Assembly (NCBI GenBank): GCA_036936605.1 | Contig: JAUPFV010000005.1 | Location: 62,516,742 to 62,580,741 of the forward strand | From: Limnanthes douglasii subsp. nivea | Lineage: Eukaryota; Streptophyta; Magnoliopsida; Brassicales; Limnanthaceae | Direction of reading: 5' to 3' | Length of the DNA stretch: 64,000 bases | In this document: positions 23,291 through 35,268 of the stretch, piece by piece | Position numbering within the stretch: position 1 is the stretch's first letter | Layout: every line of letters begins with the position of its first letter | Notes under the pieces: model-generated | Told to the model about the DNA's origin: nothing | The model's database searches: none | Seen by the model: only the letters and a program-made list of their open reading frames with translations | Made by a program: the position numbers and the translations under genes

Positions 23291-24340
23291 GTTTTTAGTT
23301 AAAAAGAGGTCTTTTATCTTGGTTAATTTTTAAAATTAAAAGTAAATTTTTAAAATTGGTTTTGAATTTGAGTGTGTTTAATTTGATGTTTAAAAGTAAA
23401 TTTTTTCGATTGGTTGCGTTTAATTTGGTGTTTAAATCAGCTGGAGAAATTTAATAAATAAATCACATTTTATTGTAATTTAAAAAAGGGAAATGACACA
23501 TTAAGTACCTTTTGGCCAAACCTATTACTATCTAGTACCCAAAAATGGGTTAATGCTCATTTAATACCCATTTCAATAAAACAATTCCCTTTCACGACCT
23601 AATTTTTTTTTAATACCATAACTACCCTTAACCTAGTACATAAGTCTGATTTTGAGAATTAATGGGTATTTTCACCCGATCATCAATTTCAAATTTTGAA
23701 TTTCGAAACGCCTCTACTCTTAATCTGTCTTCTCTTACTTTTCTTTTCTCTCTCCTCTTCTTCTCTCTCCACCTTCGAACCCAATCAACAAATATGAATT
23801 TCGAATCAGCCTCCGCTCTCTCTTAACCAGCCTCCACTCTTCTCGTCGCCGGCGTCTATGGTCAAGCTCCACCTTCTCTCTCTTAACCCTCTCTCTTGAA
23901 CTAGAGACCCTCTCTAATTCGCTCACCACTCGTTCGTACCCCCCTCTCTCTTCAATCGAAAGCAGAAGCTCTTGCTGTATTGATTTTTGTATTGATTTTT
24001 GTGTTTTCTGCTGTTGTATTGATTTTTGTATTGATTTTTGTGTTTAATCGAAAGCAGAAGCAGGTGTGGAAGTGAGCTATGGATTTCGATTTTGTATTGA
24101 TTTTTGTGTTTTCTGCTGCTGTTGTTGTAGATCACGATTGATAGACGGGAGAAGAGGAATGCATTCAGGCCACAAAAAGTGAAGGAGCTCATCTCGTGCT
24201 CTGAACTTGGTTTATTAGATTTTTTTTAGGTTTCAAAAGATTTGACGTGAGCTATAGGAATGTAGACATGGCCCAGTAGTTGCGCAGTTGTGAAGTTGTT
24301 TGTTACCATCTTTCTCACTACATAATTCATTTATATTCAG

Positions 24341-24824
24341 CTGGCGGGGTTGCTGCATCCCTTTTGGTGGTTCTGTGCTTGTTTTGGGCTGGTTTGGTAG
24401 ATAATGTTGGAGCTAATTACGAAGGGAAAACAGTAAACCTTGCTACCCTTCCTGTGGCTATCGGACTCTACGGATACTGCTATTCAGGGCATGCTATTTT
24501 CCCCAACATTTATACTTCGATGGCAAAACCAAGTCAATACACTTCGGTCCTCTTGACATGGTAAGCAAAAATTTGTACCTTATCTGTGAAACTTTGTGTT
24601 CCTAAGTAAACTCTGTATATGCAGACAGTATACACAAAAATAGTGCTTATCAATGACTTACCCATGTAAATTCTGCTATGTCATGCAGTTTTACCATATG
24701 TACTATGTTGTATGCTGGAGTTGCTTATATGGGATATACAATGTTTGGAGAAGAGACACAGTCGCAGTTTACTTTGAACATGCCTCAGAATTTGACTGTC
24801 TCGAAGATTGCTCTTTGGACTACG
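24341..24824 (+). pseudogene. Captured exons of a vacuolar amino-acid transporter (AVT1-like)
   Basis: Two exons, 24341-24560 and 24689-24824, have good splice sites (TTATATTCAG before, GTAAGC after; TCATGCAG before, GTATGT after). Joined in phase they encode AGGVAASLL, LPVAIGLYGYCYSGHA, FPNIYTSMAKPSQY, MGYTMFG and SQFTLNMPQN, typical of the plant AVT1 amino-acid/auxin permease family (tonoplast transporters of neutral amino acids). This covers only about 120 residues of a roughly 500-residue protein with about 11 membrane spans. The expected next exon (after LWTT) is not found; an unrelated sequence follows. Lack of stops in both exons suggests a recent capture or duplication. Confidence 0.8.
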
Positions 24825-25449
24825 GTATGTTATCACTCATCTGATTGTATTTATCGCATTGTTGGTTACATAATCATTTATTGCCTCTGAAATGTGGCTT
24901 TATATATATATATATAAACAAATTGATTGTGTAGGGAACCAAAGCATTTTGTAGTGGAGGTGACCAGTCATTAAGAACTGAAAATGGGTATGATGTTGAC
25001 ATTCTAAATTCGTATTTCTCGTCTGTTGTTTCACTTCATATTCTGTATTTTACTATTATGCAGTTGCAAATTCGTCGTCTTCCAAAACCCGTTAGAGAAA
25101 CCAACAAGGATTGCGAGCTTCCGAAATTGTTTGATGAGATTTCTTAGAAGAATTTTTAGAGGTTCAACAAGCATATCTTAGATAGAGATGAAGAAATAAG
25201 ACAACTGAGAGATGAAATAAGATTTATGTCTACTTACTGTAAACTCAAAACCAAATAAGATTTATGTCCATGTTGATTTTGGTGGTATTTTGTAAGAGGT
25301 AGTGTAGTTAGTTTTGTTTTGTAAACATACTCGTCATCTAGTTCTATTTGCTTGTTGATTGAAGTCAATGCCGATTTTATAGCCAAAATGTCTAGTCCAA
25401 CCTCATTTAGTCTTAAAGTATCATGATGGAAATGATAGATATGAAGGAA

Positions 25450-26475
25450 CACCTTGCTAGATATGAATGAACACCTTGCTAGATACGAAGGAACACCTTG
25501 CTAGACAGATGCAGCATCAACTCAAAACATATACAATGTTATAGACATTGCTAGATATGAAGGAAGACATTGCTAGTCTCTAGTACCCTAACATGAGCAT
25601 ACTAATACATTACTAGATACGTGAACACTAGTCTGATAGACACGATATATAACATTGATAGATCCTGGAGTATACATCTGATAGATACTATATTTGACAT
25701 TGCTAGACAAGAAGGAACACCCTGCTGAAAACGCATTATCTATCAGACTATTGTGTTTTAAAACACAAAGAACTGCTCAAAACTGCAAAAAACTTAAGAA
25801 AGATCACACTTAAGAACTGATACGCACACACATTATAATCATATTTTAGTCGATGCATCGTTTGTTACTACATCAAAATATTCGACAGACTGACGTTAAA
25901 TTCAGTAAAGCGTTCATTTCCCGCTGAACCAAATCTTTCAATTACAATACTCGGTAACTAGGAATAAGCAACACTAATCTAATGTTTAAAAAAACAACAA
26001 GCCGCTTGTAATAATCAAAACTGGAGCTCAGCAGAAGGACCGCCGCAGATAAGACCGACTTTTAGAGCTCTTGTTCTCTCACGATGGAAATGATAGATAT
26101 GAAGGAACACCTTGCTATATACGAAGGAACACCTTGCTAGATATGAAGGCACACATTGCTAGACAAGAAGGAACACCCTGTTAGATATGATCTACAAACA
26201 ACCCAGATAAATTACAGTCTCACAATGCATACCTTGCGATTTTAGTGAACCTACATTGCGATTTTAGTGAACCTACATTGCGATTTTAGTGCATATCTGA
26301 TTGCTAGACACTATATTATTTGTCAGTTGTGATTTATGCCTTGTATACACTGCTAGATACAGCATGAAACATTGCTAGATACAGCATGAGACATTGCTAG
26401 ATACAGTGAAATAACTGTTTGACTGTAATTCTAATATCACATTTCTAGATACATAGATATGAGATTGCTAGTGAC
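25450..26475. repeat. Cluster of about 15 TTGCTAGATA-type repeats
   Basis: The decamer TTGCTAGA(T/C)A, often within GAACACCTTGCTAGATA(T/C)GAAGG, recurs around 25455-25710, 26113-26160 and 26300-26465, all in the same direction. Spacing is irregular outside three roughly 22-bp tandem runs. Such clusters resemble subterminal transposase-binding repeats of DNA transposons, but no terminal sequence adjoins them. Confidence 0.7.
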
Positions 26476-26555
26476 ACTAAAAAAACTTTGCCACAAAAAC
26501 TAGTAATATAACAATGTTTTCAGAACCGTATAGAAGGTTGATTATGTGTTCAAAC

Positions 26556-27030
26556 GTACCTCTTCGACAGTAACAACGCTGGTGGCTCGACGACGGCTTC
26601 CTTCTCCCGTTCCATCAACAACACAAGACGATACAGTAACATAATCTACTTCAATTTTAAAGCATATCAAACATAAATGCGAGTCAGATCTATAAATCTT
26701 AATTATAGATCTATTTTTCTTTTGGTCTCAAAGTTACTTAAACTGCTAAGTTTTGTTCATCATTTTCAAAAAAGTAGATCTAGCTCATATTAGTTTATAG
26801 GATTGAAGTATAACACTAACGTACAACTGTAGACGAAACGAAAAAACGTCACCGGAGAACAGAGAACTGTCCAATACAGTACTCAAATACAGTGACTACT
26901 CCGGCGACGTTAATACAGTTGACTGTTAAACACACAGAGTCACATTGAAACGTCCGACGAAAACAAAAATTACGTCAAACATACCTCTTCGACAGTAACG
27001 ACGCTGGTGGCTCGACGACGGCTTCCTTCT
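26556..27030. repeat. Direct repeat of a GC-rich segment
   Basis: TACCTCTTCGACAGTAAC then ACGCTGGTGGCTCGACGACGG occurs at about 26556-26605 and again at about 26982-27030. CTCCGGCGACGTT-like text is also repeated near 26900 and 27170. The surroundings (to 27480) have higher GC and look like non-coding or exon-derived cargo. Confidence 0.7.
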
Positions 27031-27655
27031 TTACCTCATGATCGATGTCGGAGCATAATTCTCACAGACAGCCAGTGTTCAGTACCTATTCGACGGAGAA
27101 AATAACGTACCTGTTCGACTCTGTTCAAAAGAGTAGGAGGCAGTAGACGGTGGTCGGCGGTTAAACTACTCCGGCGACGTCTTTAAAACTATGTGTGCTT
27201 ATGAAAACAATGAGTGAAGTCCAAACGTCGAGCGAAAAGAAGAAACAAAGAACCTTACCTTCCCAAAACAAACGACGCCGGTGACTGGTCGTCGGCTCCA
27301 ACTCCTAGCTGTTGATCGGTTTCGCGGTGGATGTTCTGTGACTTTTTTCGTTCGACGGAATACGAACTGATCGACGGCAAGGATTACAATCGACGGAACC
27401 TCCGCTGGGTCAGAGTTGGCTCCAGTTTTTTGGGTTTCTCTCTCCTCAAAATTAGAAATGTGAAAGTGGGGGGAGATGGAACCAAAAAGTCACGATTAGA
27501 AGGTGAAAATGTGGGTTTCAATCAAAAATCCCTCTTTTATACCCTAGAGGGTAAAATTGTCCAAAATATGGCTCTAGTTATTTTATGAAACTAGTCCAAA
27601 AACGGGTACCATTTTGGTATTTGATAGTTGAGTAGGTATTTAGGGGTACTTTCCT

Positions 27656-27880
27656 CTTAAAAAAAAAGGCACGTAACTGTATTTTGTTTGTGTTTTGTAA
27701 ATAATGTTTTTGAAAAGAATAGAAACGTTTTATACCTTATGCCATATGATTTAATCAGCAATAGTGCCGGATAAATACATCCCGCGATGGAGAATTCATC
27801 GTAGCGTTAGATAATTATTATTATGAAATATAAACAATTTTGAAGTAAATTCCAGAACGGCTAACTCAAACATACGAAAA
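27656..27880 (+). promoter_or_regulatory. Proximal promoter region of the DHRS7-like gene
   Basis: Only about 225 bp separate the putative element end at 27655 from the ATG. A possible TATA box, AATATAAAC, lies at about 27827-27835, roughly 50 bp before the ATG, which would give a very short leader. No other element is obvious. Confidence 0.35.
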
Positions 27881-30800
27881 ATGGTGCTCTTCCTTTCTCT
27901 CTTCATCGTCGGGATCTTCTATTGTCTCTTCAGATTCGTCACTATCGATGGTAAATCATATAGCTTGATAATCATATTCATATGAATTAACTCAGATCAT
28001 AATTTCTCTTCGTGTGTGTGTGTCAAATCAAAGGGGATTTCACGTTGATGTCCAAGAAACATGTAAAGCGTGAAGCAATCGAAGATAAAGTAAGCGACAA
28101 AATCACCAATCTCTTGGTTTTAGTGACTCAGATTGTTCTGTTGATTATGATTTAAGATTTTAGTTGGCTATATAGGTTGTCTGGATTACTGGAGCCAGCC
28201 GCGGAATCGGTAAATTTTCGCCTCTTGATCGTGTTTCTAATTTGTGTGCTTATCAAGCGTTGTTTTCCTCTCTTTCAATCCAGATATTGAGAATTTCACT
28301 CATTCAGTTGTTTTCCACCGAAGTAGATATCCACCTAGTGCTCTCGAGCTTCATATACGGTCAAGAGCCTATCTTTCCCTCTGTTGGTAGTCCATTACAA
28401 GGCTATATAGGAAATCTCCAAAAACATTATGTGTTTAAAGCAAGGTTGAAACAAAAGCTCTCTTGATAAATATGAAAGAATTCTAGACGTAGGTAAAGTT
28501 TGGAGGGTGATTGGTACTCTTGGTTAGGCATTTCAGTTAGTTTAGCTCTTATCATGTCATCCGCTGCTCAAAGAGTCTCGAGCAGTCATTTGTATACACG
28601 GAGCCTTGCCACTTTAGACCTCTTTTTTAGTTTTTGCCACTCGACATAAGCCCATTTTTCAACCAAATCATTTTTCTGGTTCGGTTGCCTAAACATAAAT
28701 AATATAGGATTTAGAACGAATTCAGCTAGTAACTTGTCCAAAGTATGTACTTAAGAGAGAAAGACTTGGGACATCATGTTCAGTTTCAAGATTTACTATT
28801 ATAGTATTAAGTCCTCTCTGTTTCATACTTTTTTCTCTCTTTGGATGACTTTAGGTGAGGTACTTGCTAAACAACTAGCAGGTTTGGGTGCCAAGCTCAT
28901 CCTTTCTGCAAGGAACGAAGCTGAACTGGAGCGAGTTAAATCGCAACTTACCGGTATATCACTAGCCATGACCTTGTTACTCTTTAAAGATGTTCAAACT
29001 CTTTTCTGAGATGAGATGAGATGAGCGTGACTTGGCGTATCTGCAGGTAAACATGCTCCAGGAGAAGTGAAGATTTTACCTCTGGATTTGGGGTCGGGAG
29101 AAGAATCTCTCAAACAAGCTGTAGAGAAAGCTGTATCCTTTTTCCCTGGTGCTGGTGTTGATTACATGCTACATAATGCAGCTTATGAGCGCCCGGTAAG
29201 CAATCGTGAATCGACTGGAATTTGTTAAGCCTTAGGTAAATGCTGTTACCATTTTTGGAGGAAATGAACTCCTATGATATTAATTACGAGGACGAGGTAG
29301 GTTTTGTGGACCTTGGAAGACCATATATGTAGTTACAGCTTCAATAGAGCGGAGAAAACCCACATTTAGACATGTTATTCAATTGGTAGAATTTTGCTTT
29401 GTGATGCTTTAGACAACCGATAGTTATTCTTAGGAATCTGAGAATTGGTCGTTGTGTACTTCACTCTTTTTTCAAAGATTAGATGCAATGTAACTTGGTT
29501 TTCTGATATTGATGTATAAACCGTGAATTTCCTGTCAATAATTGGGATAGTTTTTGGTTTATAATATGAAAAAAGGATAAATATATGGCTATCTGTAATG
29601 TTGATTTATTATGCTCAAAACAGTCTATTCCCCTTGACATGTCTCTAAACAATCTTTCAATAATATTCGATCTGAAAATCTGCTGGATGTTCAATTTTGC
29701 AATTTTGTAAGCCATACACACAATTATTCATAACAGATACTTTTGAGCAGGAAACAGCTCTACTTTTGTTTTTGCACAAAGATAACAACTTTAGTTAACT
29801 CAACAGCTGTACTGTTTATTGTTTTGCAGAAAAGTAACGCACTGGATGTCACTCAAGAAAGTCTCAAGGTATATAATGAGGGAAGCCCTTAGAAGCTGAT
29901 CACTGATGATATATAACACGTGTGTTTATGGAGAATTAACCTGAATGTGGCAGGATAAAATTATTGCAAGCTACATAAAGTAAAGTTGATTCTTTTCTCT
30001 TCTAGACTGATACTAATCACATTTTTTCTTATCAGGCTACATTCGATATTAATGTCGTGGGAACGATAACTCTGACAATGCAACTGGCACCCTATATGCT
30101 GAAGCAGGGAGGAGGTCATTTTGTTGTGGTATGTTCAAATTAGTGATGCTTTTTTTTTCTTCTTTTTGTTTCTATTCTTTATTCTTTTCCATCAAACTCG
30201 ATTTTGTTTTTTCGAGTGCCTGGTTTATTATATACTTTTATGGGGTTGAGGTCACTATACCATGCTTGCTGTGTGATGTCATTTAATGCAATTGCACATG
30301 GTAATTGACTGAGAGAAATCTTGGGTAGACCTTAACATGGAAAGAACCGAATCTTTGGCTTTATAATTAAGTAATCTCTGATATAATTTCTATCTCTTTG
30401 GCTGACATCAATGTTCTATAATGGGTGAGCTGTAAAGGCATGCTATCTGTCTTTGACTGTTCAGCAGGTGTTTGATTGCTCTTGAGTTATAAGATATAGG
30501 ACGTGCTCTTAGATATGAAAACCTTAACAAAAGGTTTATGTAGCTTCTTCTTTCTTTTGGTTGATGCGATGGGCGCTCTTATCCATTCTCCGATTTCATC
30601 ATATATGCCAGATAAGCAGTGCAGCTGGAAAGACACCTTCACCAGGACAAGCTATATACTCCGCTTCAAAACATGCACTTAATGGTTACTTCCATTCATT
30701 GCGTTCTGAGGTATAATTATAAAGCTGCAATATTAGACTGGAAAGTTTTCTGTATCACTTTTGGTTACCTGTTGAAATTGTATTGTCATATTACGCGAAG

Positions 30801-32330
30801 AAAGCAGTTAACCAACCACTTGAACGATCTGCTTGTGCCTCAAGCAAATAGTGCTCATTGGAGAAACTATTTTTAAACTAACTATATTGACATAATTCCT
30901 ATGGCTCTGACATAACTCTAGATGTAGTATGCAATAGGAGCTAATTTATCCAATATATAGTTTCAAAGAAACTTTTTCAAAGTAGCCGAACACAATAAGT
31001 TGCATTTGATAGTTTCGGATTGTCATGAGTTCTTGTTCTATGACAAAGGTGCCAATTTAATTCAAAGCATGTTTTCATTGTTTGTTACTGCTGGCTTCAA
31101 AAATGAACTCCACAACATAAACTTAAATCTTATTTTATTCTATAGTGCTTGTTGCCTTTTCTTTAGCACCTGCCATTACTTTCTTAGAGATCCTAGCTAA
31201 TTTTGTTATATAGTTGGCCAACAATTCACAATTTAGAAGTGATGAGATGTGTATTTTTCATCGACGAATTTACTATTTGCTAATGCAGTTCTGTCATAAA
31301 GGGATTAAGGTTACAGTTGTTTGTCCTGGGCCTATAGAAACCACAAACGGTACTGGAACAACCCACTTAAAGAAGGAGGTGAGTTGTAGAGAAATGAGTC
31401 TTTGATTTTCTGAATAATTTATTTTCATAATTACAATGTATCATTCTTATTATAACGTTGCAAATTCTACTGCTTCATGACTCAGACAATAGTGTTAAAC
31501 TCTTTAAATAAAGTTGTATTACTGCACATTTTATCGCTTCATGACAGAGACAATAATGTTAAATTCTTAAAATAAACTGCATTGCCTTTCTTCTTTTAAA
31601 CCCAATTTTATACGTTTGATCAGTAAAGAACTTTTTTATTTGCTTATTTGATGTTGTCCTTAAGGTGATATGATAGTGTTGAGCATTTTACTTTTAATTA
31701 TTATGAAATCTGTAAGAACATGAAATGTTTCCTGCTGACAGAAGCGTGTACCATCAGCGCGTTGTGCAGAACTGACGATAATTGCTGCTTCGCATAATTT
31801 GAAGGAAGCATGGATATCGTATCAGGTATTAAATTCCATATTAAAAATGCCGTCTAAAGTTGAGGGGTTATAAAATAATCTATTCAAGAAAAAAACAATT
31901 AATTTTTTAGACGCGAAGGGGATGATATAAAGCGCAACCGATATAGACAATCATACAAAATATAGGCTATAGATACACCTTTTTACGATATTCTAATTCT
32001 TTTCATAAATCATTGTTGAATCACTAAGTTAAGATTGAACGTCGATTTGATAGTTGATCGACCTGTGTTTTTGTGGGTGTTCCTGTTTCAGCCTGTACTA
32101 CTAGTAATGTATCTGGTGCAATACATGCCGAGCATTGGCTACTGGCTCATGGACAAGGTAACTTGTGCACTCTCAATACTATTTACTACTTTTCTGTCTA
32201 CCCAGATCTTCTGATTCTAACAATGATGGAAATGGATTATTAGGTTGGGAAAAGTCGAGTGGATGCGGCAGCACAAAAGGGCAACGCCTACTCTGTGGGT
32301 TTACTGTTTGGCAACAAAAAAGCAAGTTGA
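27881..32330 (+). CDS. DHRS7-like short-chain dehydrogenase/reductase, 12 exons
   Basis: Exons 27881-27950, 28034-28089, 28176-28209, 28855-28953, 29047-29195, 29830-29868, 30036-30128, 30612-30710, 31289-31378, 31742-31825, 32092-32157 and 32244-32330 have GT-AG borders and join in phase into 966 nt (321 residues plus TGA). Residues 1-20 are a hydrophobic signal anchor, suggesting an endoplasmic-reticulum membrane protein. The Rossmann motif TGASRGIG is at 47-54; the catalytic set is N155, S183, Y196 and K200 (YSASK); CPGPIET at 225-231 follows. The NNAG motif reads HNAA at 129-132, a departure from the classical form. C-terminal features EAWISYQP and YLVQYMPSIGYW are characteristic of DHRS7-type proteins. 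The family reduces carbonyl or oxidises hydroxyl groups with NAD(P)(H); the plant substrate is not known to me. No stop or frameshift is seen, so the gene is probably functional. Confidence 0.9.
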
Positions 32331-32458
32331 GATATGGATTTCATTTAGGCAAATTATCTTCTCCAGTGTAGCCAACCAAACAGTACTTATAAAAAACTAA
32401 ATTGTGTTTTCACTGTTTTGATTTAACGTTCATAGTGTGGTAGTAGAGCAAAATTTGT

Positions 32459-32464
32459 AATAAA
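32459..32464 (+). other. Polyadenylation signal of the DHRS7-like gene
   Basis: AATAAA lies 129 bp after the stop codon in a T-rich 3' region. It is the first perfect hexamer downstream. Confidence 0.5.
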
Positions 32465-32469
32465 TCAAC

Positions 32470-33430
32470 CTCTTATAAATTACTACGCTGGCGTGTAATT
32501 TTTTAGTTTTGCGTAGGTAGCAATGATATTTCATACATGTCAGGACTTGTCTCTAGATACCGTTTTTCCACAACTATTTCACTAGAGAGAATTACTGTCT
32601 TCCGCTTTACTGTTAACTGGATTACGTTGCGCTTTAAAACATCTTGAAGGCTCTTCGGACGTTTAACACTTTTGGACTTATGCTTCTTGAATTTTGCTAC
32701 ATCTCGGGTTAATAGTTTTTGTTTTAACAATAGAGGTTTCGATTATGGAAAAGGCAAGGACATGGGTAAGATCTGGGTTGTTTGTAGTGGTAAAGATATT
32801 ATGTTATTCTCATACCCCTTCTGAATCTTAGAAGAGGATAACCACAATTTTAATTTCCCTACCAAAGACGGAAACCGAGAGGACATTCAATTAGTTAACA
32901 ACAGGTCGTCCGTACCGAAATCTGTCCCAACTAAAATTAAAATTAAACCAAAGAACATAACTTCACTGCCCCTAACTCTAGTTTATTTGAAGCTTTTAGT
33001 TCCCATGCTCATGCTCCCAAAGAAGCATTGAGCAGTCTAATGCTTTATGATCTTTTCGGTTGAGGATCATGCATTTCTTTGCACCCCAGCCAGTAAGTTT
33101 TGTTTGAATTAATAGGTATGCCACTCCGAATGCTTAGAGAAGTCTAATGGCCATCATCATAACATATGATATGGTCGATATTCTTTTTCAAGTTGAAGAG
33201 TTGGTTTCAGTAGTGCGAACGAACTTGTGTAAGTCATACCCCCTTCTACCATTTTACCATCCCTAAGGAATGTAGAACAATGGCTGAATTTCATAAACAT
33301 AACAAAATATGAAAGTAGAGTTTTGTTTTTGTCAGCAGAGAATATTAGCCCAATCGTAGAAGGGTCGACACCGTACTAAAAGTAGTTGAGAAGATGAAAG
33401 TAAAAACCTTTTACTGACTGCTAAGAATAC
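32470..33430. other. Intergenic, nothing recognised
   Basis: Short frames only. A 75-codon minus-strand frame at 32503-32730 is Lys-rich and matches nothing I know. Confidence 0.5.
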
Positions 33431-33439
33431 CATCTGGTC

Positions 33440-33920
33440 CGAAGGTAGGAGTGAAGGAATGCGATGACTAATCTAAAAAAGACCCATGAATCAGAGGTCA
33501 AACTTTTGGAGGATGAAAAAAAAGCTGAAAAAAAATTAATACCTTGGAATGGGAGTTGAAGGAATCATATTCTCCGAAGGAAAAAATCGTTAAGGAGGCT
33601 CAAGACTTTACCATGAGTTTGTCTCGTGAGTATATCATGAACAACATAAAATATATTGTCCTTGAATTCCATGTTATTTTTCCTCGTTAAATGGGTTTGT
33701 TCTGAAAATTGGTTCCTGAGTATGGTCGTTCAAGAGGGGTTGTGTTAAATTTTAAGAGGACGAAAAGATGGAGGGAATTGAAGTTCAAAGAACAGAAATC
33801 GGTGTTGAACTTCCAATGGATCCTTCAGATAATTAGACGTCGGCGCTTTATGCAGAAATTTTCATGTCGAGCTGATAGTTTTGAATTCCCTTATGAAGAC
33901 ATCTACAAAGACTGACCCTT
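33440..33920 (+). pseudogene. Possible relic of a Tat antisense-ORF coiled coil
   Basis: Frames in succession read a charged helical sequence (LKKTHESEVKLLEDEKKAEKK, then LEWELKESYSPKEKIVKEAQDF) and end with a 68-codon frame at 33709-33915. Position upstream (plus) of a minus-strand gypsy integrase relic at 35930-36690 matches the antisense-ORF layout of Tat elements. Sequence evidence alone is weak. Confidence 0.3.
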
Positions 33921-34734
33921 GAAAATGATAAGGTCAAGTAGGTTGATGGTGAAAGAAAAGCTCTTTGATGCCTTCCACAATTTATTATGATTTTGTTTTG
34001 CTTATTTCTTTTGAAATAAAGTCCTTACGAGTTCAAAAAGATTTTGTTTTATCCGAATTAAAGTTTTTTTTGGAGTCCAAGGAAATATCTGTACGTATGA
34101 TATTTTGTTGTGCTAATAGATCTCCGGATGGGCCAAGTCATTATCATTCTAACAATATTTTTTTGTGAGGTTTCAATACTTCTTTAGTGGTGATCAATCT
34201 CTATTGGGAATGTTGCTCCTCACACACTTATTTATTTTTCTTTGAGCAACTTAAGTTTTAAACAAGTTTTAAGATATCATCCACTCGATTAGAGTGCCTT
34301 TCTTTCAACGTCAATATATATTTGGCCAAAGCTATTTCCTCCATATTATTTTCTATTTCTTCCATCTTTCAAACTTTCAAAAACACGTGTGACTTGCTTT
34401 TACCAAATTACCTTTATTTTTATTTCAAATTTATCACTATATGCCATTTATCTAATAAATAGTCTTATATGAAAAAACACAGCATTAAACTAACTTTAAT
34501 CCAAGATATATGATTCTACCTCTAAAATTAACCCTAAAACAAAGAACTTCAATTTTATTGAAGATTAATCATGGAAAATGAAGAAATCCAAACAAAACCG
34601 GAGAACAGCACTCAATCGACAAACAAGATAATTTAAACTTGTTTTTACGTTTTACAACTTCGTAGTTTGAAAATACCTATTTCGAAACTTATTTTTTTTC
34701 AGCTAAACCCGATTTTTACAGTTCTGAAAGAAAA

Positions 34735-35268
34735 ACAACTAATTCCGAGCCGGGCATTAGGAATCAGGTGTAATTTTTTTTTTAAAAATGTGTATCTGAT
34801 TCCGAGAGGGCCACTCGGAATCAGTTGTCTCAAGTTTGAACCAAGTTGCAACTGATTCCGAGTGGGCCACTCGGAATCAGTTGCAAGTTTTCAAAAACAA
34901 ATGTTCAACTGATTCCGAGAAGGCCACTCGGAATGAGTTGCAAGTTTTCAAAAAAAATGTGCAACTGATTCCGAGAGGGCCACTCGGAATCAGTTGCAAA
35001 CTTTCTGTCCCGTTAAAAACATCATCCGATAAACAAAAAAGATCATCCGAATAACAAAAAATATCATCCGATAAACAAAAAACATAATTCGATTAAAAAA
35101 ACATAATTCGATTAAAAAAAACATCATCCGATAAACAAACAATAGCATCCGATAAACTAGTATGATCATCCGATAAAATCTCGGAAAAAATTACAGCATC
35201 AAGTTTTTTGAAATTTTTTTGTATGCATCAAGCATGTGATTCCGAGTGGGCAACTCGGAATCACATGC
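34735..35268. repeat. Six palindromic units with 7-nt loops
   Basis: Units at about 34735-34770 (degenerate), 34796-34824, 34846-34886, 34906-34940, 34961-34997 and 35232-35268 each have arms around GATTCCGAG / CTCGGAATC and a loop of the (A/T)GGGCCA type. The third has a perfect 17-bp stem. The last has a 15-bp perfect stem that extends to about 23 bp with one mismatch, and uses GCATGTGATTCCGAG in place of GCAACTGATTCCGAG with the matching change in the other arm. Confidence 0.95.
35018..35175. repeat. About eight copies of a 20-22-bp repeat
   Basis: CATCCGATAAACAAAAAA-type units, with variants CATAATTCGATTAAAAAA, run in tandem between the fifth and sixth palindromes. Confidence 0.85.

Larger units (their letters stand above)
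23488..27655. mobile_element. Candidate Mutator-type carrier element with gene fragments
   Basis: Left end GGGAAATGACACATTAAGTACC and right end, read in reverse, AGGAAAGTACCCCTAAATACC are imperfect inverted repeats, followed on both sides by further similar text (TAGTACCCAAAAATGGG / ATACCAAAATGGTACC). Nine bases flank each end: TTTAAAAAA at 23479-23487 and CTTAAAAAA at 27656-27664, an 8-of-9 match as for a Mutator TSD. Inside are a pyrimidine-rich leader, two exons of an amino-acid transporter, a cluster of TTGCTAGATA repeats and a directly repeated GC-richer segment. No transposase was recognised. A-rich flanks make the TSD weak evidence. Confidence 0.4.

Noticed and set aside
34796..35268. 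CRISPR-like array of palindromic repeats
   Set aside because: Repeats are few, unevenly spaced and inside a Mutator-type element of a plant genome. Spacers are similar to each other and there are no cas genes.
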